From: Zygaena filipendulae
Taxonomy: Eukaryota > Arthropoda > Insecta > Lepidoptera > Zygaenidae
Assembly: GCA_907165275.2 (NCBI GenBank)
Contig: OU015675.1
Coordinates: 2,621,501 to 2,685,500 of the forward strand
Direction: 5' to 3'
Length of the DNA stretch: 64,000 bases
Shown here: positions 50,401 through 54,475 of the stretch, piece by piece
How the letters are laid out: the number at the start of each line of letters is the position of its first letter
Position numbering within the stretch: position 1 is the stretch's first letter
Translations under genes and position numbers: made by a program
The notes under the pieces: model-generated
Seen by the model: only the letters and a program-made list of their open reading frames with translations
Told to the model about the DNA's origin: nothing
Database searches by the model: none

Positions 50401-53400
50401 TTTGTTTTTGCCGCTGCCGCCGCCGCTACCGCCGCCGCCGAGACTGTGGCCAAGGGGTAGGGCACACATTCCTGGGATTGGTGGCACTAATTGGCACAAT
50501 TAAAATAGTGAATTTGTGCAAAATAAAAAACTCGGTTCCGTAACATCTGTACCGTGGTCGGGCCAGGAACCAGGATTCCCAGCCCGACCACGGTCGTACT
50601 CTCGTAACTCCAAAACCAGAAGGCACAAATTCCTGGCATTAGTGGCACAAATAGGCACAATTAAAATAATGAATTTGTGCCAGCGTAAAAATTTTGTTCC
50701 GTACCGTGGTCCGGCCAGGAACCATCACACATCCATTCGGTAGATTCGGAGATTATTATCGTGAACAGACAGACAGAAAAGAATTTTAAATATTTTTGTA
50801 GTTAATTACTGTTCTTTTGACCCCCCCAATTGTTGGTAAAATTATTTTTTCATTACTCATACTCGTAAAGTAGGTCTGAAGTTGCCTGTGAAGCGGGTTG
50901 AAAGTAACACTTTTCAGCCCTAGGGAGAATCGCTTTCAACTGACAGCTGGATACTGCAGAAACTCAAGTTTTTTAACCGACTTCCAAAAAGGAGGAGGTT
51001 CTATGTTCGATTGTATGTATGTTTTTTTTTGTTATGTATGTTCACCGATTACTCGAAGATGGTTGGACCGATTTGAAAAATTCTTTTTTTGTTTGAAAGG
51101 GTATACTCCCAATTAGGTCCCATTGCCACCAAGTCGGGATCTGATGATGGGATCTTGGAGAAATCGAGGGAACTCTTCAAAAATTATAAGCACATCTATA
51201 GCGATTTGGGTATTTTTGATAGTAAATCCTTCATTTGCTTTTGGAAAGCATAATTTGAAGAAGTGGAACTGATGATGAAGACCACAGATGGTTATCGGAA
51301 CAACTTAAAAATAATACGTATTTCACGGGTTCCGATTGAAGCGATTTCAAAAATTGTTTTTTTTTTGAAAGGGGATACTCCCAAATTGATTCCATTGTCA
51401 CCAAGTCGAGATCTGATGATGGAATCTTGGAGTAATTGAGGGAACTCTTCAAAAATTATGAGAACACTTATAGCGATTTTTGTATTTTTTATAGTAAAAC
51501 ATTTCTTTGCTTTCGGAAAGCAAAATTTGAAGAAGAGGAACTGATGATGAAGACCACAGATGGTCATCGGAACTACTCAATATGGTTGTAATTGTTGTTG
51601 TTAACTTTAATATGGTTTCTAAACAATTTATGCCCGTCACAATGTATATGGTGAAGTGGAACTGACGGTGATGTACTAGGAGAACTCCTCAACAGTTAAC
51701 GTCCCTGCGTCGGGAAAAGCAATATTTTGTAAAAGGTGATGAGCAGTTGACATTAAACTATTGTAACTTAGAGAAATTACGAACTAAGTCACTTAAAAGC
51801 GAGAAATAAACAAAATTTTAACAAAAAAATTAAAACCGACTTCCAAAAACACAAAACTAACTATTTTTAGCTTTTTATTTTTAGTTTTGTGTTTTTGGAA
51901 GTCGGTTTTAATTTTTTTGTTATTTTTTATGTCATTGGGGGCAAACTGGCCAGTAGCACACCTAATGGATGATTTATTTAAAATAAAATTCATTCATTTT
52001 TTCTTTAGCTAATTCCTATTTTTATTTTGACTTTCCTTTCATTCTTAATGAAAAGCACAGTGTTATCCTCGGGAGAAAGACTAGTTACTTTCACCCCTAG
52101 GATAACAATGTACTATTAATTTACAGAATCGCCGATTCAACTTTTTTATTATTTATTGTATAGATGAAACTGGCCAAAAAATATTGTTATTAGTCTTCGT
52201 ACGAAAAATAACTTCCTACAAAACTTTCGTAGAAGTAGTTTCGATAGACGCCCGGGGGGGTTTGATTTACACTGAAGGGTGCAAAAACTTGATCTGTTAG
52301 AAAGTTGTAGATAATAATAGTTGTTTGAGACTTGGCATCGTTATCGTCGTTACTTTAGGCTTAAGTATAGAAGTAATAAATATCCTCTATCTAACTAGTT
52401 ACGTAACTCCAGTTTCATCGACGGCTGAAGGGAATAATATCCCTTCAGCCGTCATCTTCTCTTTCCATGAACCGAGTGCGATGACATAATGCCTAACCTT
52501 GGAAACTTTATAGACTTGAAATTTAAATACTAAATAAGTACCTATGATTTTATCCATCTAGTAGGTATATAATGTGTGCGTGATGTAAGCACTTCACTGA
52601 AAATTCGGAAAATTAATTGCTTTCGATGAATTACAAAAATCTGGGTGTTTTTGTCGGGTCGATTATTTATTTGTTAATGGTCTCCTGTTTATATATTTTG
52701 TAACGAATGGTTTTTTATTGTGATCTTACAACAGACCAATTCGCTTCACTTTGAGTTCTGTTTACATTCAATTTCGTGAGCTAAGAGACCTACTGCAAAC
52801 CACTAAATCATACCTAGTCATAAAATTTTCTGAGGCGCATATTTTGGTGCGTAAAAGTACGAGAGCTCTATAAAATCCATGATATACTTACATGTACTTT
52901 CATAATAACTAGGTATCTCAATTTAAGCATCTTACAGATAAATTGAAAATAGGAAGGAATAATTTGGTATTCATGTAACGAGATGGACCTTTGACCCAAA
53001 TTAAGTCGCCCTTGGACCCTGATATACTATCACCAGCAACATTCTTCGCCCATAACGTGCCAGTATCACAATCACAAACACTCTAGAACTCTAAATAGGC
53101 AAAATTAAGAACTATGTAGTATTCTGTATACTACAAGACGACAAATTATTGTCTATGTATTTTTCGAAGTGAGCCTTTTTGGGTACAGGGGGGAGGAATT
53201 TTGTGTTGAGTTATTGTAACGCCGCTTGTTATGGTCATAGCATCTTGTTATCTGGTTAGCGTTAGTCTTCGTTGAAGGAAATCATTCTAAACGCCTCAAC
53301 GAAGACTGATTTGATGAAAATGCTGTTTGAGAAAACTAGAACTAAAGAAATTACCTGATTTTCCTGGTTGAGCATTTTCAGTTGGTCGTTGATGAGGCTG

Positions 53401-53942
53401 TATTTCGCGCTCTCCTCCTTCCTCAGCGCCCTCTCCTTCTTCAGCTCGGGACTCCAGAAGGTCTTAATGCTGTGCATGCTCGAGCCGAGTTTCTGATTGG
53501 TCAACTCCAATTCCTTCTTCAGATTGCCGAGCTCCCGTTGCAGATCGGAATTCTGCGATTGCAGCTCTCCAAGGAAGAGGGGGGGCGGCTCCCTGCGATA
53601 GTAGTCATCCTCGGGGGGCGGCGGCGGCGCGTACGAGCGGTCGTAGTCGCGCTCCAGCGACTGGTAGCGCAGGGGGCGCGGGCGGGCGCGGTGGTGCGCC
53701 CCCGCCGAGGCGCTCCGCCCGCGCTCGTCGGGCGCCGGCGATGGCTCGTCATCGCGCGACAGGTAGGGGCTGCGGCGCGAGGGGCTGCGGTCCAGCTGCG
53801 GCAGGCGGCCGCGCGCGCCCCCGCCGCCGCCGCCGCCGCCGCCGCCGGCCCACTCCTGGCGGCGCCACTCCTCGCGGCACGGCGGCCGCTCCTCCTCCCC
53901 GGCGTACTCGCGGAGATACAGCTCGGCGGCTCGGTTCCCGCG
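8333..53942 (-). CDS. brp: bruchpilot / ELKS-ERC-CAST orthologue, whole gene (19 exons plus alternatives)
   Basis: Presynaptic active-zone scaffold. Known role: Drosophila BRP builds the T-bar, clusters calcium channels and tethers vesicles; vertebrate ERC/CAST binds RIM, liprin-alpha and Bassoon. Seen here: 19 exons read on the minus strand, every junction GT-AG and phase-consistent. Counting from the first open codon of exon 1, the product is at least 2160 residues with the ERC-type tail, or at least 1795 with the BRP-type tail (fly BRP is about 1740). Diagnostic blocks include [50 protein letters not shown] and [16 protein letters not shown]. Order: low-complexity Arg/Ser/Pro/Gly N-terminus (about 1-125), conserved ERC block (about 130-400), long coiled coil (about 400-1700), Gln-rich stretch, then one of two C-termini. 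Residue numbers omit any unseen upstream exon. The identity is near certain; the start codon is unresolved. Confidence 0.97.
9086..9233 (-). CDS. brp: brp exon 18 (ERC-type tail)
   Basis: Acceptor tttttcag|A, donor GTTGAG|gtaaat; 148 nt, phase 2 to 0. It encodes [19 protein letters not shown] and [16 protein letters not shown]. These match the vertebrate ERC blocks QEALLAAISEKDANIALLE and ALKREKDRLVQQLK in the same order and spacing, the clearest sign that exons 16-19 are an ERC C-terminus. Confidence 0.9.
9445..9534. repeat. Short inverted-repeat element in a brp intron
   Basis: GCCATCT at the left and AGATGGC at the right, with partly palindromic AT-rich arms (taacaatt / aattgtta). About 90 bases; lies between brp exons 17 and 18. 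Confidence 0.45.
9679..9839 (-). CDS. brp: brp exon 17 (ERC-type tail)
   Basis: Acceptor cgttccag|ATG, donor GTTAT|gtaagt; 161 nt, phase 0 to 2. It encodes [18 protein letters not shown], then a CETC pair, [16 protein letters not shown] and GALRQLSH. The position corresponds to the ERC stretch before the KQEALLAAISEKD motif. The Cys-x-x-Cys is unusual for this family. Confidence 0.87.
10264..10947 (-). CDS. brp: brp exon 16 (start of ERC-type C-terminal region)
   Basis: Acceptor ccctgatag|GAG, donor CAGAAG|gtaaga; 684 nt, phase 0 to 0, 228 residues. It starts [20 protein letters not shown] and ends [20 protein letters not shown] followed by [17 protein letters not shown]. The ending matches the vertebrate ERC motif IEELEEALRESVQITAERE. 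The middle contains a basic, Ser/Asn-rich non-coil stretch. Codons are much more AT-rich than in exons 1-15, and the middle is poorly conserved. It follows exon 15 in frame, but could follow any earlier exon ending in phase 0. Confidence 0.9.
11691..11696 (-). terminator. brp: candidate polyadenylation signal, brp BRP-type 3' end
   Basis: AATAAA on the minus strand, about 105 bases after the stop of the short alternative last exon. A polyadenylation site here would make exons 16-19 absent from the BRP-type mRNA. Confidence 0.5.
11801..11836 (-). CDS. brp: brp alternative last exon, BRP-type C-terminus ([11 protein letters not shown])
   Basis: A pyrimidine-rich tract leads to acceptor ccacgcag|GCT at 11837-11838, followed by 11 codons reading [11 protein letters not shown] and a TAA at 11801-11803. 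The phase (0) fits exon 15. The encoded peptide matches, residue for residue as I recall it, the end of Drosophila Bruchpilot, where the last 17 residues are needed to hold vesicles at the T-bar. It lies only 116 bases past exon 15, and AATAAA signals follow about 105 bases later. It is far too short to be found by an open-frame scan. I am confident it is a real terminal exon, mutually exclusive with exons 16-19. Confidence 0.9.
   Translation of the reverse strand, partial: AGPAGFLKSFF
11953..12016 (-). CDS. brp: brp exon 15 (Gln-rich, last shared exon)
   Basis: Acceptor tgtcgcag|G, donor GAAGAG|gtgagt; 64 nt, phase 2 to 0. It encodes [21 protein letters not shown], the counterpart of the Gln-rich stretch near the C-terminus of fly BRP. 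Two acceptors in the same phase lie downstream: the short BRP-type last exon at 11836 and ERC-type exon 16 at 10947. Confidence 0.92.
12361..12566 (-). CDS. brp: brp exon 14
   Basis: Acceptor ttttcag|GCT, donor CAACA|gtgagt; 206 nt, phase 0 to 2. It encodes a short AGGSAAAV linker, then [20 protein letters not shown] and [18 protein letters not shown]. The last block is nearly identical to fly BRP. An unspliced transcript would stop at once (CAG TGA at the donor), so a retained intron would give another truncated C-terminus. Confidence 0.94.
12635..12876 (+). repeat. CCGCGG-family dispersed repeat with (CATC)n
   Basis: Full head-to-tail copy (gtgccccgcggtttcactc to gcgtttataatattagtagg) in the intron upstream of brp exon 14. 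It contains a (CATC)n microsatellite at 12789-12838. Confidence 0.85.
13040..13140 (+). repeat. CCGCGG-related tail fragment
   Basis: aaaatcggtccagccgttcc followed by aggttagc and a (CAGA)n run, the tail half of a related subfamily, similar to 19838-20020. Confidence 0.6.
13402..13668 (-). CDS. brp: brp exon 13
   Basis: Acceptor catcacag|CTC, donor AGGAAG|gtaaat; 267 nt, phase 0 to 0. It encodes 89 residues including [37 protein letters not shown] and [20 protein letters not shown]. The KRKEQMDQ motif matches fly BRP. Confidence 0.94.
14461..16630 (-). CDS. brp: brp exon 12 (giant insect-type coiled-coil exon)
   Basis: Acceptor ttttccag|G, donor AGTCAG|gtcagt; 2170 nt, phase 2 to 0, about 723 residues in one exon. 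It starts [20 protein letters not shown] and ends [12 protein letters not shown]. The whole exon is charged heptad repeat (E/K/R/Q-rich) with almost no proline or glycine, as expected for the rod of the T-bar. Blocks such as [20 protein letters not shown] and [20 protein letters not shown] line up with fly BRP. Vertebrate ERC proteins have no counterpart of this length. Confidence 0.97.
16745..16884 (-). CDS. brp: brp exon 11
   Basis: Acceptor atttcag|ATG, donor GATAG|gtaaca; 140 nt, phase 0 to 2. It encodes [20 protein letters not shown] and [11 protein letters not shown], matching the [21 protein letters not shown] region of fly BRP. With exon 12 it forms a frame-neutral block of 2310 nt. 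Confidence 0.94.
17142..17330 (-). CDS. brp: brp exon 10
   Basis: Acceptor cttccag|GCT, donor ACG|gtaaaa; 189 nt, phase 0 to 0. It encodes 63 residues starting [16 protein letters not shown], with an unusually alanine-rich coiled coil ([17 protein letters not shown]) and ending HQQHQKLT. Confidence 0.93.
17890..17925 (-). repeat. tRNA-derived SINE fragment
   Basis: On the minus strand GGGTTCAATTCCC (17899-17911) is a Pol III B-box / T-arm-like motif. No A box, anticodon arm or acceptor stem is present, so this is a SINE remnant and not a tRNA gene. Confidence 0.5.
17944..18266. repeat. Palindromic TGACGTCAC MITE, copy 2
   Basis: About 320 bases. Left end tgaaaatcaaaattctaatt, agtccgtcag; right end aatctacacgacgg, accaaaaatt (inverted, imperfect). 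Centre with gtgacgtcacgcgcaatg. It lies in the intron between brp exons 9 and 10. Confidence 0.75.
18914..19150. repeat. Palindromic MITE, second family
   Basis: Arms ggggctattatgtaactttt and, inverted, aaaagttacataattgcccc-like sequence, followed by ataatttttc and aacatggcggttttt on both sides. About 240 bases, in the intron between brp exons 9 and 10. Confidence 0.65.
19620..19813 (-). repeat. CCGCGG-family dispersed repeat
   Basis: From aatattataaagaggaaag through tttgtttgttacgatttaac to ggaattcccgcgggaactt and cgggacagctagta. This is the tail-first (minus) orientation of the 'ctgagtaacataggctata' subfamily. Confidence 0.75.
19838..20020 (+). repeat. CCGCGG-related repeat fragment
   Basis: Follows the previous copy: ctgtcgtgagtttcggaatt, ccttataacattaactatc, gtccagccatttcagag and a (CAGA)n run. 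Confidence 0.6.
20548..20700 (-). CDS. brp: brp exon 9
   Basis: Acceptor tttgaag|CTC, donor CAG|gtaaaa; 153 nt, phase 0 to 0. It encodes [20 protein letters not shown] and [19 protein letters not shown]. The [15 protein letters not shown] block is identical in fly BRP as I recall it. Confidence 0.94.
20950..21053 (+). repeat. RTE-type LINE 3' tail fragment
   Basis: Plus-strand coding trace GEAYVQQWM followed by a GATGATGGTGATT tail, as at the end of lepidopteran RTE-like retrotransposons. It lies just downstream of brp exon 8. Confidence 0.55.
21078..21288 (-). CDS. brp: brp exon 8
   Basis: Acceptor ggtccag|T, donor AAG|gtgagg; 211 nt, phase 2 to 0. It encodes [37 protein letters not shown] and [17 protein letters not shown], uninterrupted heptads of the BRP coiled coil. 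Confidence 0.94.
21708..22453 (-). CDS. brp: brp exon 7
   Basis: Acceptor ctttcag|ATT, donor GACCG|gtaagt; 746 nt, phase 0 to 2. It encodes 248 residues starting [19 protein letters not shown], then a long charged coiled coil with [19 protein letters not shown] repeats, [14 protein letters not shown] sequence, [19 protein letters not shown] and [19 protein letters not shown]. The order of these blocks is the same as in fly BRP. Confidence 0.96.
23126..23290. repeat. GATTA tandem repeat and adjoining dispersed element
   Basis: A short (GATTA)n run is followed by tttatttatttcacattatc and an inverted ccatatagg / cctatatgg pair. The family is not recognised. Confidence 0.4.
24006..24055. repeat. 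Hairpin, 22-bp stem
   Basis: Arms 24006-24027 and 24034-24055 (ggtatgccataacgat... against ...atcgctatggcatacc) with one mismatch and a 6-base loop. Confidence 0.8.
24087..24154. repeat. Hairpin, about 23-bp stem
   Basis: Arms 24087-24109 and 24131-24154 share gttaattggcattta and its complement with one or two mismatches and a 21-base loop. It lies 32 bases after the preceding hairpin. Confidence 0.75.
25024..25170 (-). CDS. brp: brp exon 6
   Basis: Acceptor tctgcag|GTG, donor AAG|gtatgt; 147 nt, phase 0 to 0. It encodes [18 protein letters not shown] and [13 protein letters not shown], contiguous with exon 5 (LQTD|VEEL) and matching the KINVLQ motif of ERC proteins. Confidence 0.95.
25650..25817 (-). 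CDS. brp: brp exon 5
   Basis: Acceptor tgagcag|TTG, donor GAC|gtaaga; 168 nt, phase 0 to 0. It encodes [19 protein letters not shown] and [16 protein letters not shown], one of the most conserved blocks between BRP and ERC/CAST. Confidence 0.96.
27130..27850. other. GC-rich island around the brp cassette exon
   Basis: About 700 bases of strongly GC- and CpG-rich DNA inside an AT-rich intron. It contains the cassette exon (27338-27610) but extends about 200 bases past it on each side, including an unusual run of GCGTGC/GCGCGT repeats at 27190-27300. The flanks have no recognised coding content. It could mark a compositionally distinct exon neighbourhood or an internal promoter; the sequence does not decide. 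Confidence 0.6.
27338..27610 (-). CDS. brp: brp cassette exon (ERC-type segment, GC-rich, probably alternative)
   Basis: The 273-nt frame lies between acceptor tggcag|GAG and a consensus donor CAA|gtaagt, phase 0 to 0, so it can be included or skipped without a frameshift. It encodes 91 residues: a coiled coil ([16 protein letters not shown], then [16 protein letters not shown]), a five-proline run, and [13 protein letters not shown]. The pattern '[23 protein letters not shown]' type heptads resembles the ERC1 segment containing VIEMKDTKISSLERNI. The ending FKRQ joins LDEFRLEIQ of exon 5 exactly where vertebrate ERC reads continuously. Fly BRP as I know it goes from exon 4 to exon 5. Codon third positions are almost all G or C, unlike neighbouring exons. 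Inclusion is inferred, not proven. Confidence 0.85.
28669..28724 (-). CDS. brp: brp exon 4
   Basis: Acceptor tttctag|GA, donor CAG|gtaact; 56 nt, phase 1 to 0. It encodes [18 protein letters not shown], a glutamine/methionine-rich heptad segment. Exons 3 and 4 together are 153 nt. The next exon can be either exon 5 or the cassette exon at 27338-27610, since both begin in phase 0. Confidence 0.94.
28800..28896 (-). CDS. brp: brp exon 3
   Basis: Acceptor ggcag|GAA, donor ATGG|gtaaga; 97 nt, phase 0 to 1. It encodes a short coiled-coil piece with [18 protein letters not shown] and [11 protein letters not shown]. The last motif matches LLEMLQSKG of vertebrate ERC and LLEMLQAKGMG of fly BRP. Confidence 0.95.
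29053..29211 (+). repeat. LINE-like 3' end
   Basis: Contains cagcttcttctcttcagcc, gaagctgtgaagggtggat, gagccacattatggacc and ends GAATAAATGATTTGA, a polyadenylation-like tail. A close copy lies at 57534-57645. Confidence 0.6.
29567..29716 (-). CDS. brp: brp exon 2
   Basis: Acceptor ttccacag|AAA, donor AAG|gtttga; 150 nt, phase 0 to 0. It encodes 50 residues including [18 protein letters not shown] and [17 protein letters not shown], which continue directly from exon 1 (ENQ|KQAML) as in fly BRP. The donor is weak (GTTTGA). Confidence 0.95.
29848..30160 (+). repeat. CCGCGG-family, 'CTCCAGGCTAAGC' subfamily
   Basis: Head ctagctttgccccgctgttt, middle caatgaaacaaagcctat and agctccaggctaagctta, then a (CAGA)n run and the tail ttttattatagtatagata. 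Related copies: 32500-32870 and the copy split by the foldback element at 48926. Confidence 0.8.
30921..31231 (-). repeat. CCGCGG-family dispersed repeat, possibly two fused copies
   Basis: Tail-first orientation. Contains two heads (cccgaaactcaagcgggtga near 31070 and accgcggggtacagctagt at 31210), so two copies appear joined. Confidence 0.7.
31348..31520 (-). repeat. CCGCGG-family dispersed repeat
   Basis: attataaatgcaaatgtgaa, tttgttacgctttcacgcc and agaaaaagacatcgggtac; the head is degraded (cgcaagagctagtg). Confidence 0.75.
31538..32046 (+). repeat. Two tandem CCGCGG-family copies, CACGTG-tail subfamily
   Basis: Copy one 31538-31812, copy two 31813-32046. Both run from ctagc and tcccccgcg through ctatcctatcttttaagttg and ccgttcagtag to aacgtgacacgtgatttata. 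The second starts where the first ends. Confidence 0.85.
32047..32497. mobile_element. MITE with CAGG...CCTG ends and TA target duplication
   Basis: Terminal inverted repeats CAGGAATATTTTTTATTCAG and, inverted, CAGGGATATTTTTAAAGCAA, both continuing TGCGCAAA. Flanked by TA on each side, as after Tc1/mariner insertion. About 450 bases, no coding capacity, inserted at the end of the repeat copy before it. Confidence 0.7.
32500..32870 (-). repeat. CCGCGG-family, 'CTCCAGGCTAAGC' subfamily
   Basis: Minus-strand copy ending cgcgggtgaaaccgcgggac; contains agcttagcctggagcaaca and gaatctactaaacggattg. Confidence 0.75.
34631..34845 (+). repeat. CCGCGG-family dispersed repeat, near full length
   Basis: Head ttccgcgcggtttcacccgc, middle gggatgaaaagtaccctatg, ggcgtgaaagcgtaac, a (CAAA)n run and the tail gcatttataatattggta. 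Confidence 0.85.
34906..34965 (+). repeat. AACCGACTTCC element, left-end fragment
   Basis: aaccgacttccaaaaaggag, gaggttctatgttcggctg and tatgtatg: the left end of the family found complete at 43095 and 50974. Confidence 0.7.
35109..35680 (+). repeat. Two CCGCGG-family fragments
   Basis: Fragment one 35109-35282 (caacgcggtgtcactcgcgt to gaaagcgtaacgaac). Fragment two 35549-35680 (tccctgcggttccacccgc to a short tail). A (non-family) stretch with ctagaggactcccctactcc separates them. Confidence 0.7.
37066..37400 (+). repeat. Two CCGCGG-family fragments in tandem
   Basis: Two heads (tcccccgcagtttcacccgc at 37072; ccgtgctttcacccgcggta at 37216), each followed by aggatcactg-like and cagtagttcc-like sequence. 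A (TAGG)n run precedes the first. Confidence 0.65.
39792..40111 (-). repeat. CCGCGG-family dispersed repeat
   Basis: tagataatattataaatgcg, ctgttacactttgacgcct, tttttatcccggaattcc; then a second partial middle and accacggggcacagctagt. Probably two overlapping copies. Confidence 0.8.
40168..40805 (-). repeat. CCGCGG-family copy with two nested insertions
   Basis: The host repeat (tail at 40168, head at 40740-40805) is interrupted by a ttctttattgcacaaaaaat LINE-type tail at 40201-40300 and by a GGGCCC MITE at 40371-40601. Confidence 0.65.
40371..40601. mobile_element. GGGCCC MITE, 231 bases
   Basis: Perfect 12-bp terminal inverted repeats GGGCCCTTATTC ... GAATAAGGGCCC, extended imperfectly (aatatgac / gtcatag). 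No coding capacity; an open frame through it is incidental. No clear target duplication is visible. Confidence 0.7.
41330..41456 (+). repeat. Dispersed repeat, 'CTACGGAACCCTAAAA' family
   Basis: agtggctgtgacatacggac, (CAGA)n, catgacaaatccataagggt, ttttgccatttggctacgg: a common lepidopteran repeat. Confidence 0.65.
41500..41553 (-). repeat. CCGCGG-family fragment
   Basis: tttcgcaggaaatccgaaat, acacggatgaaaccatagg, gaatagcta: decayed head only. Confidence 0.55.
41719..41790 (+). repeat. AACCGACTTCC element, left-end fragment
   Basis: aaccgacttccaaaaaggag, gaggttctatgttcgattg, tatgtatg, poly-T. Same end as at 34906, 43095 and 50974. Confidence 0.7.
42108..42305 (-). repeat. CCGCGG-family dispersed repeat, near full length
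   Basis: tactaatattataaatgcga, tgtttgttacgctttcacgc, aaggacatagggtac, cccgcgggaactgcac and accgcggggaacggcttgta. Confidence 0.85.
43095..44299. mobile_element. AACCGACTTCC element with internal tandem repeat and 3' hairpin, copy 1
   Basis: Left end aaccgacttcccaaaaagga; then two tandem units of about 270 bases (43225-43480 and 43500-43710), each with gatctgatga, ttggagaaatcgagggaac, tttgaagaagtggaactga and gaagaccacagat. The end is a large hairpin: arms 43946-44085 and 44162-44299 (about 138 bases, roughly 90 percent complementary). No transposase frame is seen. It looks like a non-autonomous DNA transposon; class not certain. Confidence 0.65.
45150..45245 (-). repeat. CCGCGG-family fragment
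   Basis: ctatattaatattataac at the tail side, then ccaggcattcctaaggga and cgaaattaacgcg. Heavily decayed. Confidence 0.45.
46036..46317. repeat. Palindromic TGACGTCAC MITE, copy 3
   Basis: Left end tagtccgtcttgtagatta, right end ctgacggactaattagaatt and tttgattttc. Two gtgacgtcac sites face each other in the centre (near 46137 and 46180). Confidence 0.8.
46713..46935 (+). repeat. Lepidopteran SINE-like repeat ('ACTGCCGCCCATGGACA')
   Basis: tttatgtcatagggggcaaa, cgggcagatggtacatttg, actgccgcccatggacatt and ggtgcgttggcgacc: a very common lepidopteran repeat. A truncated copy starts at 51924. Confidence 0.7.
47530..48012 (+). repeat. Two CCGCGG-family copies, second interrupted
   Basis: Copy one 47530-47755 ends gcatttattaaggactagtc. 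Copy two starts at 47755 (agtcgtcccccgagttttca) and is split at about 47895-47980 by a tatttattgttcactaagtg insertion before resuming ggcgtcattcgcattaataa. Confidence 0.7.
48235..48318 (+). repeat. CCGCGG-family tail fragment
   Basis: tttcatgatgatcggcttg, (CAGA)n, cgcatatttaatattagga. Tail only. Confidence 0.6.
48926..50730. mobile_element. Foldback element with about 495-bp inverted arms
   Basis: Left arm 48926-49418, right arm 50233-50730, nearly identical inverted copies starting GTGTGATGGTTCCTGGCC. Each arm holds accgtggtcgggc motifs, a G or C run of differing length (about 49318-49332 and about 50316-50338) and a GCCGCC-rich stretch. The 814-base centre carries two CCGCGG-family repeats and unremarkable DNA, with no transposase. 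No target duplication is evident. A real foldback transposon is likely, but a local inverted duplication or assembly effect cannot be excluded. Confidence 0.75.
49510..49866 (+). repeat. Two CCGCGG-family copies inside the foldback element
   Basis: Copy one 49510-49665 (ctgttccccgcggtttcac to gatcgatttagtagtag, CACGTG-type middle). Copy two 49672-49866 (ctgtgccccgcggtttcac to ttcgcatttataatattagc), full length. Confidence 0.85.
50974..51910. mobile_element. AACCGACTTCC element with internal tandem repeat and 3' hairpin, copy 2
   Basis: Left end aaccgacttccaaaaaggag; two tandem units (about 51115-51310 and 51395-51580) like those at 43225-43710. It ends in a short hairpin with arms 51832-51861 and 51881-51910 (aaaaccgacttccaaaaaca against its complement). 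The hairpin is a shorter version of the one closing copy 1. Confidence 0.7.
51924..51975 (+). repeat. SINE-like fragment, same family as 46713
   Basis: ttttatgtcattgggggcaa, actggccagtagcacacct: 5' part only, directly after the hairpin of the preceding element. Confidence 0.55.
52420..52453. repeat. Perfect hairpin, 14-bp stem
   Basis: gacggctgaaggga (52420-52433) and tcccttcagccgtc (52440-52453) are perfect inverted repeats around a 6-base AT loop. No flanking element is recognised. Confidence 0.8.
53355..53942 (-). CDS. brp: brp exon 1 (N-terminal coding exon, 5' end uncertain)
   Basis: The frame is open for 196 codons from just after an in-frame TGA (53943-53945) to the donor CAG|gtaatt (phase 0). 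It encodes an acidic/Arg-rich start, about nine glycines from a (GGC)n run, an Arg-Ser region with [13 protein letters not shown] and [13 protein letters not shown], and a proline run. The conserved [19 protein letters not shown] and [20 protein letters not shown] follow. The RYQSL and HHR motifs match the N-terminus of fly BRP. No in-frame ATG occurs before the Met of SSMHS, so translation must start in an upstream exon, after a splice that removes the TGA, or at a non-AUG codon. The exon is very GC-rich compared with its surroundings. Confidence 0.88.
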
Positions 53943-54282
53943 TCAATGGCGACGCATTGTGCTCTGTCCGGCGCGACGGCGACGCGACCACTGAACTAGC
54001 AGCGCGGCCGAGAGCGGGCGGCGGGCGGCGGGCGGCCGCGCATCGATCCGGGGCGCGAGCACGCACGCGCGGGCCCCGCGCCCGCAGCGCGTGCAGCGCA
54101 TCCAGCGCTCGTCGCGCGCCATTGATCTTTGCTACCGCTGGCTGTACGACAGGCAGCCTTCGGAACCGTACGGTGATTATCGTACACATACGATAATTTT
54201 GAGCCTTTACGACTTACGATAGCACATTAATAACGTTCATCGTACATATTATCGATATTACGTTTGATATGATTTATTTTTA

Positions 54283-54475
54283 CTAGCTGTTCCCCTCGGT
54301 TTCACCCGCGATAATTTTGTAATTCCCTTTGGATAATAAGTATCTACCCTATCTCCTCCTCTGTACCTACCACTGACAACGTGTATGCAAAATTCCATGA
54401 TGATCGATTGAGTCGTTAAGGCGTGAAAGCGTAACAAACAAACAAAACAACTCACTTTCGCGTTTATAATAGCAC
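54283..54475 (+). repeat. CCGCGG-family dispersed repeat
   Basis: ctgttcccctcggtttcacc, aacgtgtatgcaaaattcca, ggcgtgaaagcgtaac, ttcgcgtttataatagc. Just upstream of brp exon 1. Confidence 0.8.

Larger units (their letters stand above)
48808..50800 (+). repeat. CCGCGG-family copy split by the foldback element
   Basis: The head half (48808-48925, ctagctgtgccccgcggttt to gctccaggctaagcttaatc) and tail half (50731-50800, ggtagattcggagattatta, (CAGA)n, aaaagaattttaaat) match one continuous copy such as 29848-30160. About 18 bases expected at the junction are missing. Confidence 0.75.
29717..53354. other. brp: brp intron 1 (about 23.6 kb), repeat-rich
   Basis: The span between exons 1 and 2 shows no coding exon fitting the brp frame and no independent gene I can support. 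It is a patchwork of dispersed repeats, listed separately. Stretches with nothing recognised include 30160-30920, 32900-34600, 35690-37000, 37770-39780, 42310-43090, 44310-45140, 45250-46030, 46940-47520 and 51980-53350, all plain AT-rich DNA. A GC-richer patch at 37550-37700 and a short frame at 30494-30733 are unrecognised. Confidence 0.8.

Noticed and set aside
53382..54196. Long plus- and minus-strand open frames rich in Ala, Arg and Pro
   Set aside because: They are alternative frames of the GC-rich brp exon 1 and its upstream GC region; only one minus frame matches BRP.
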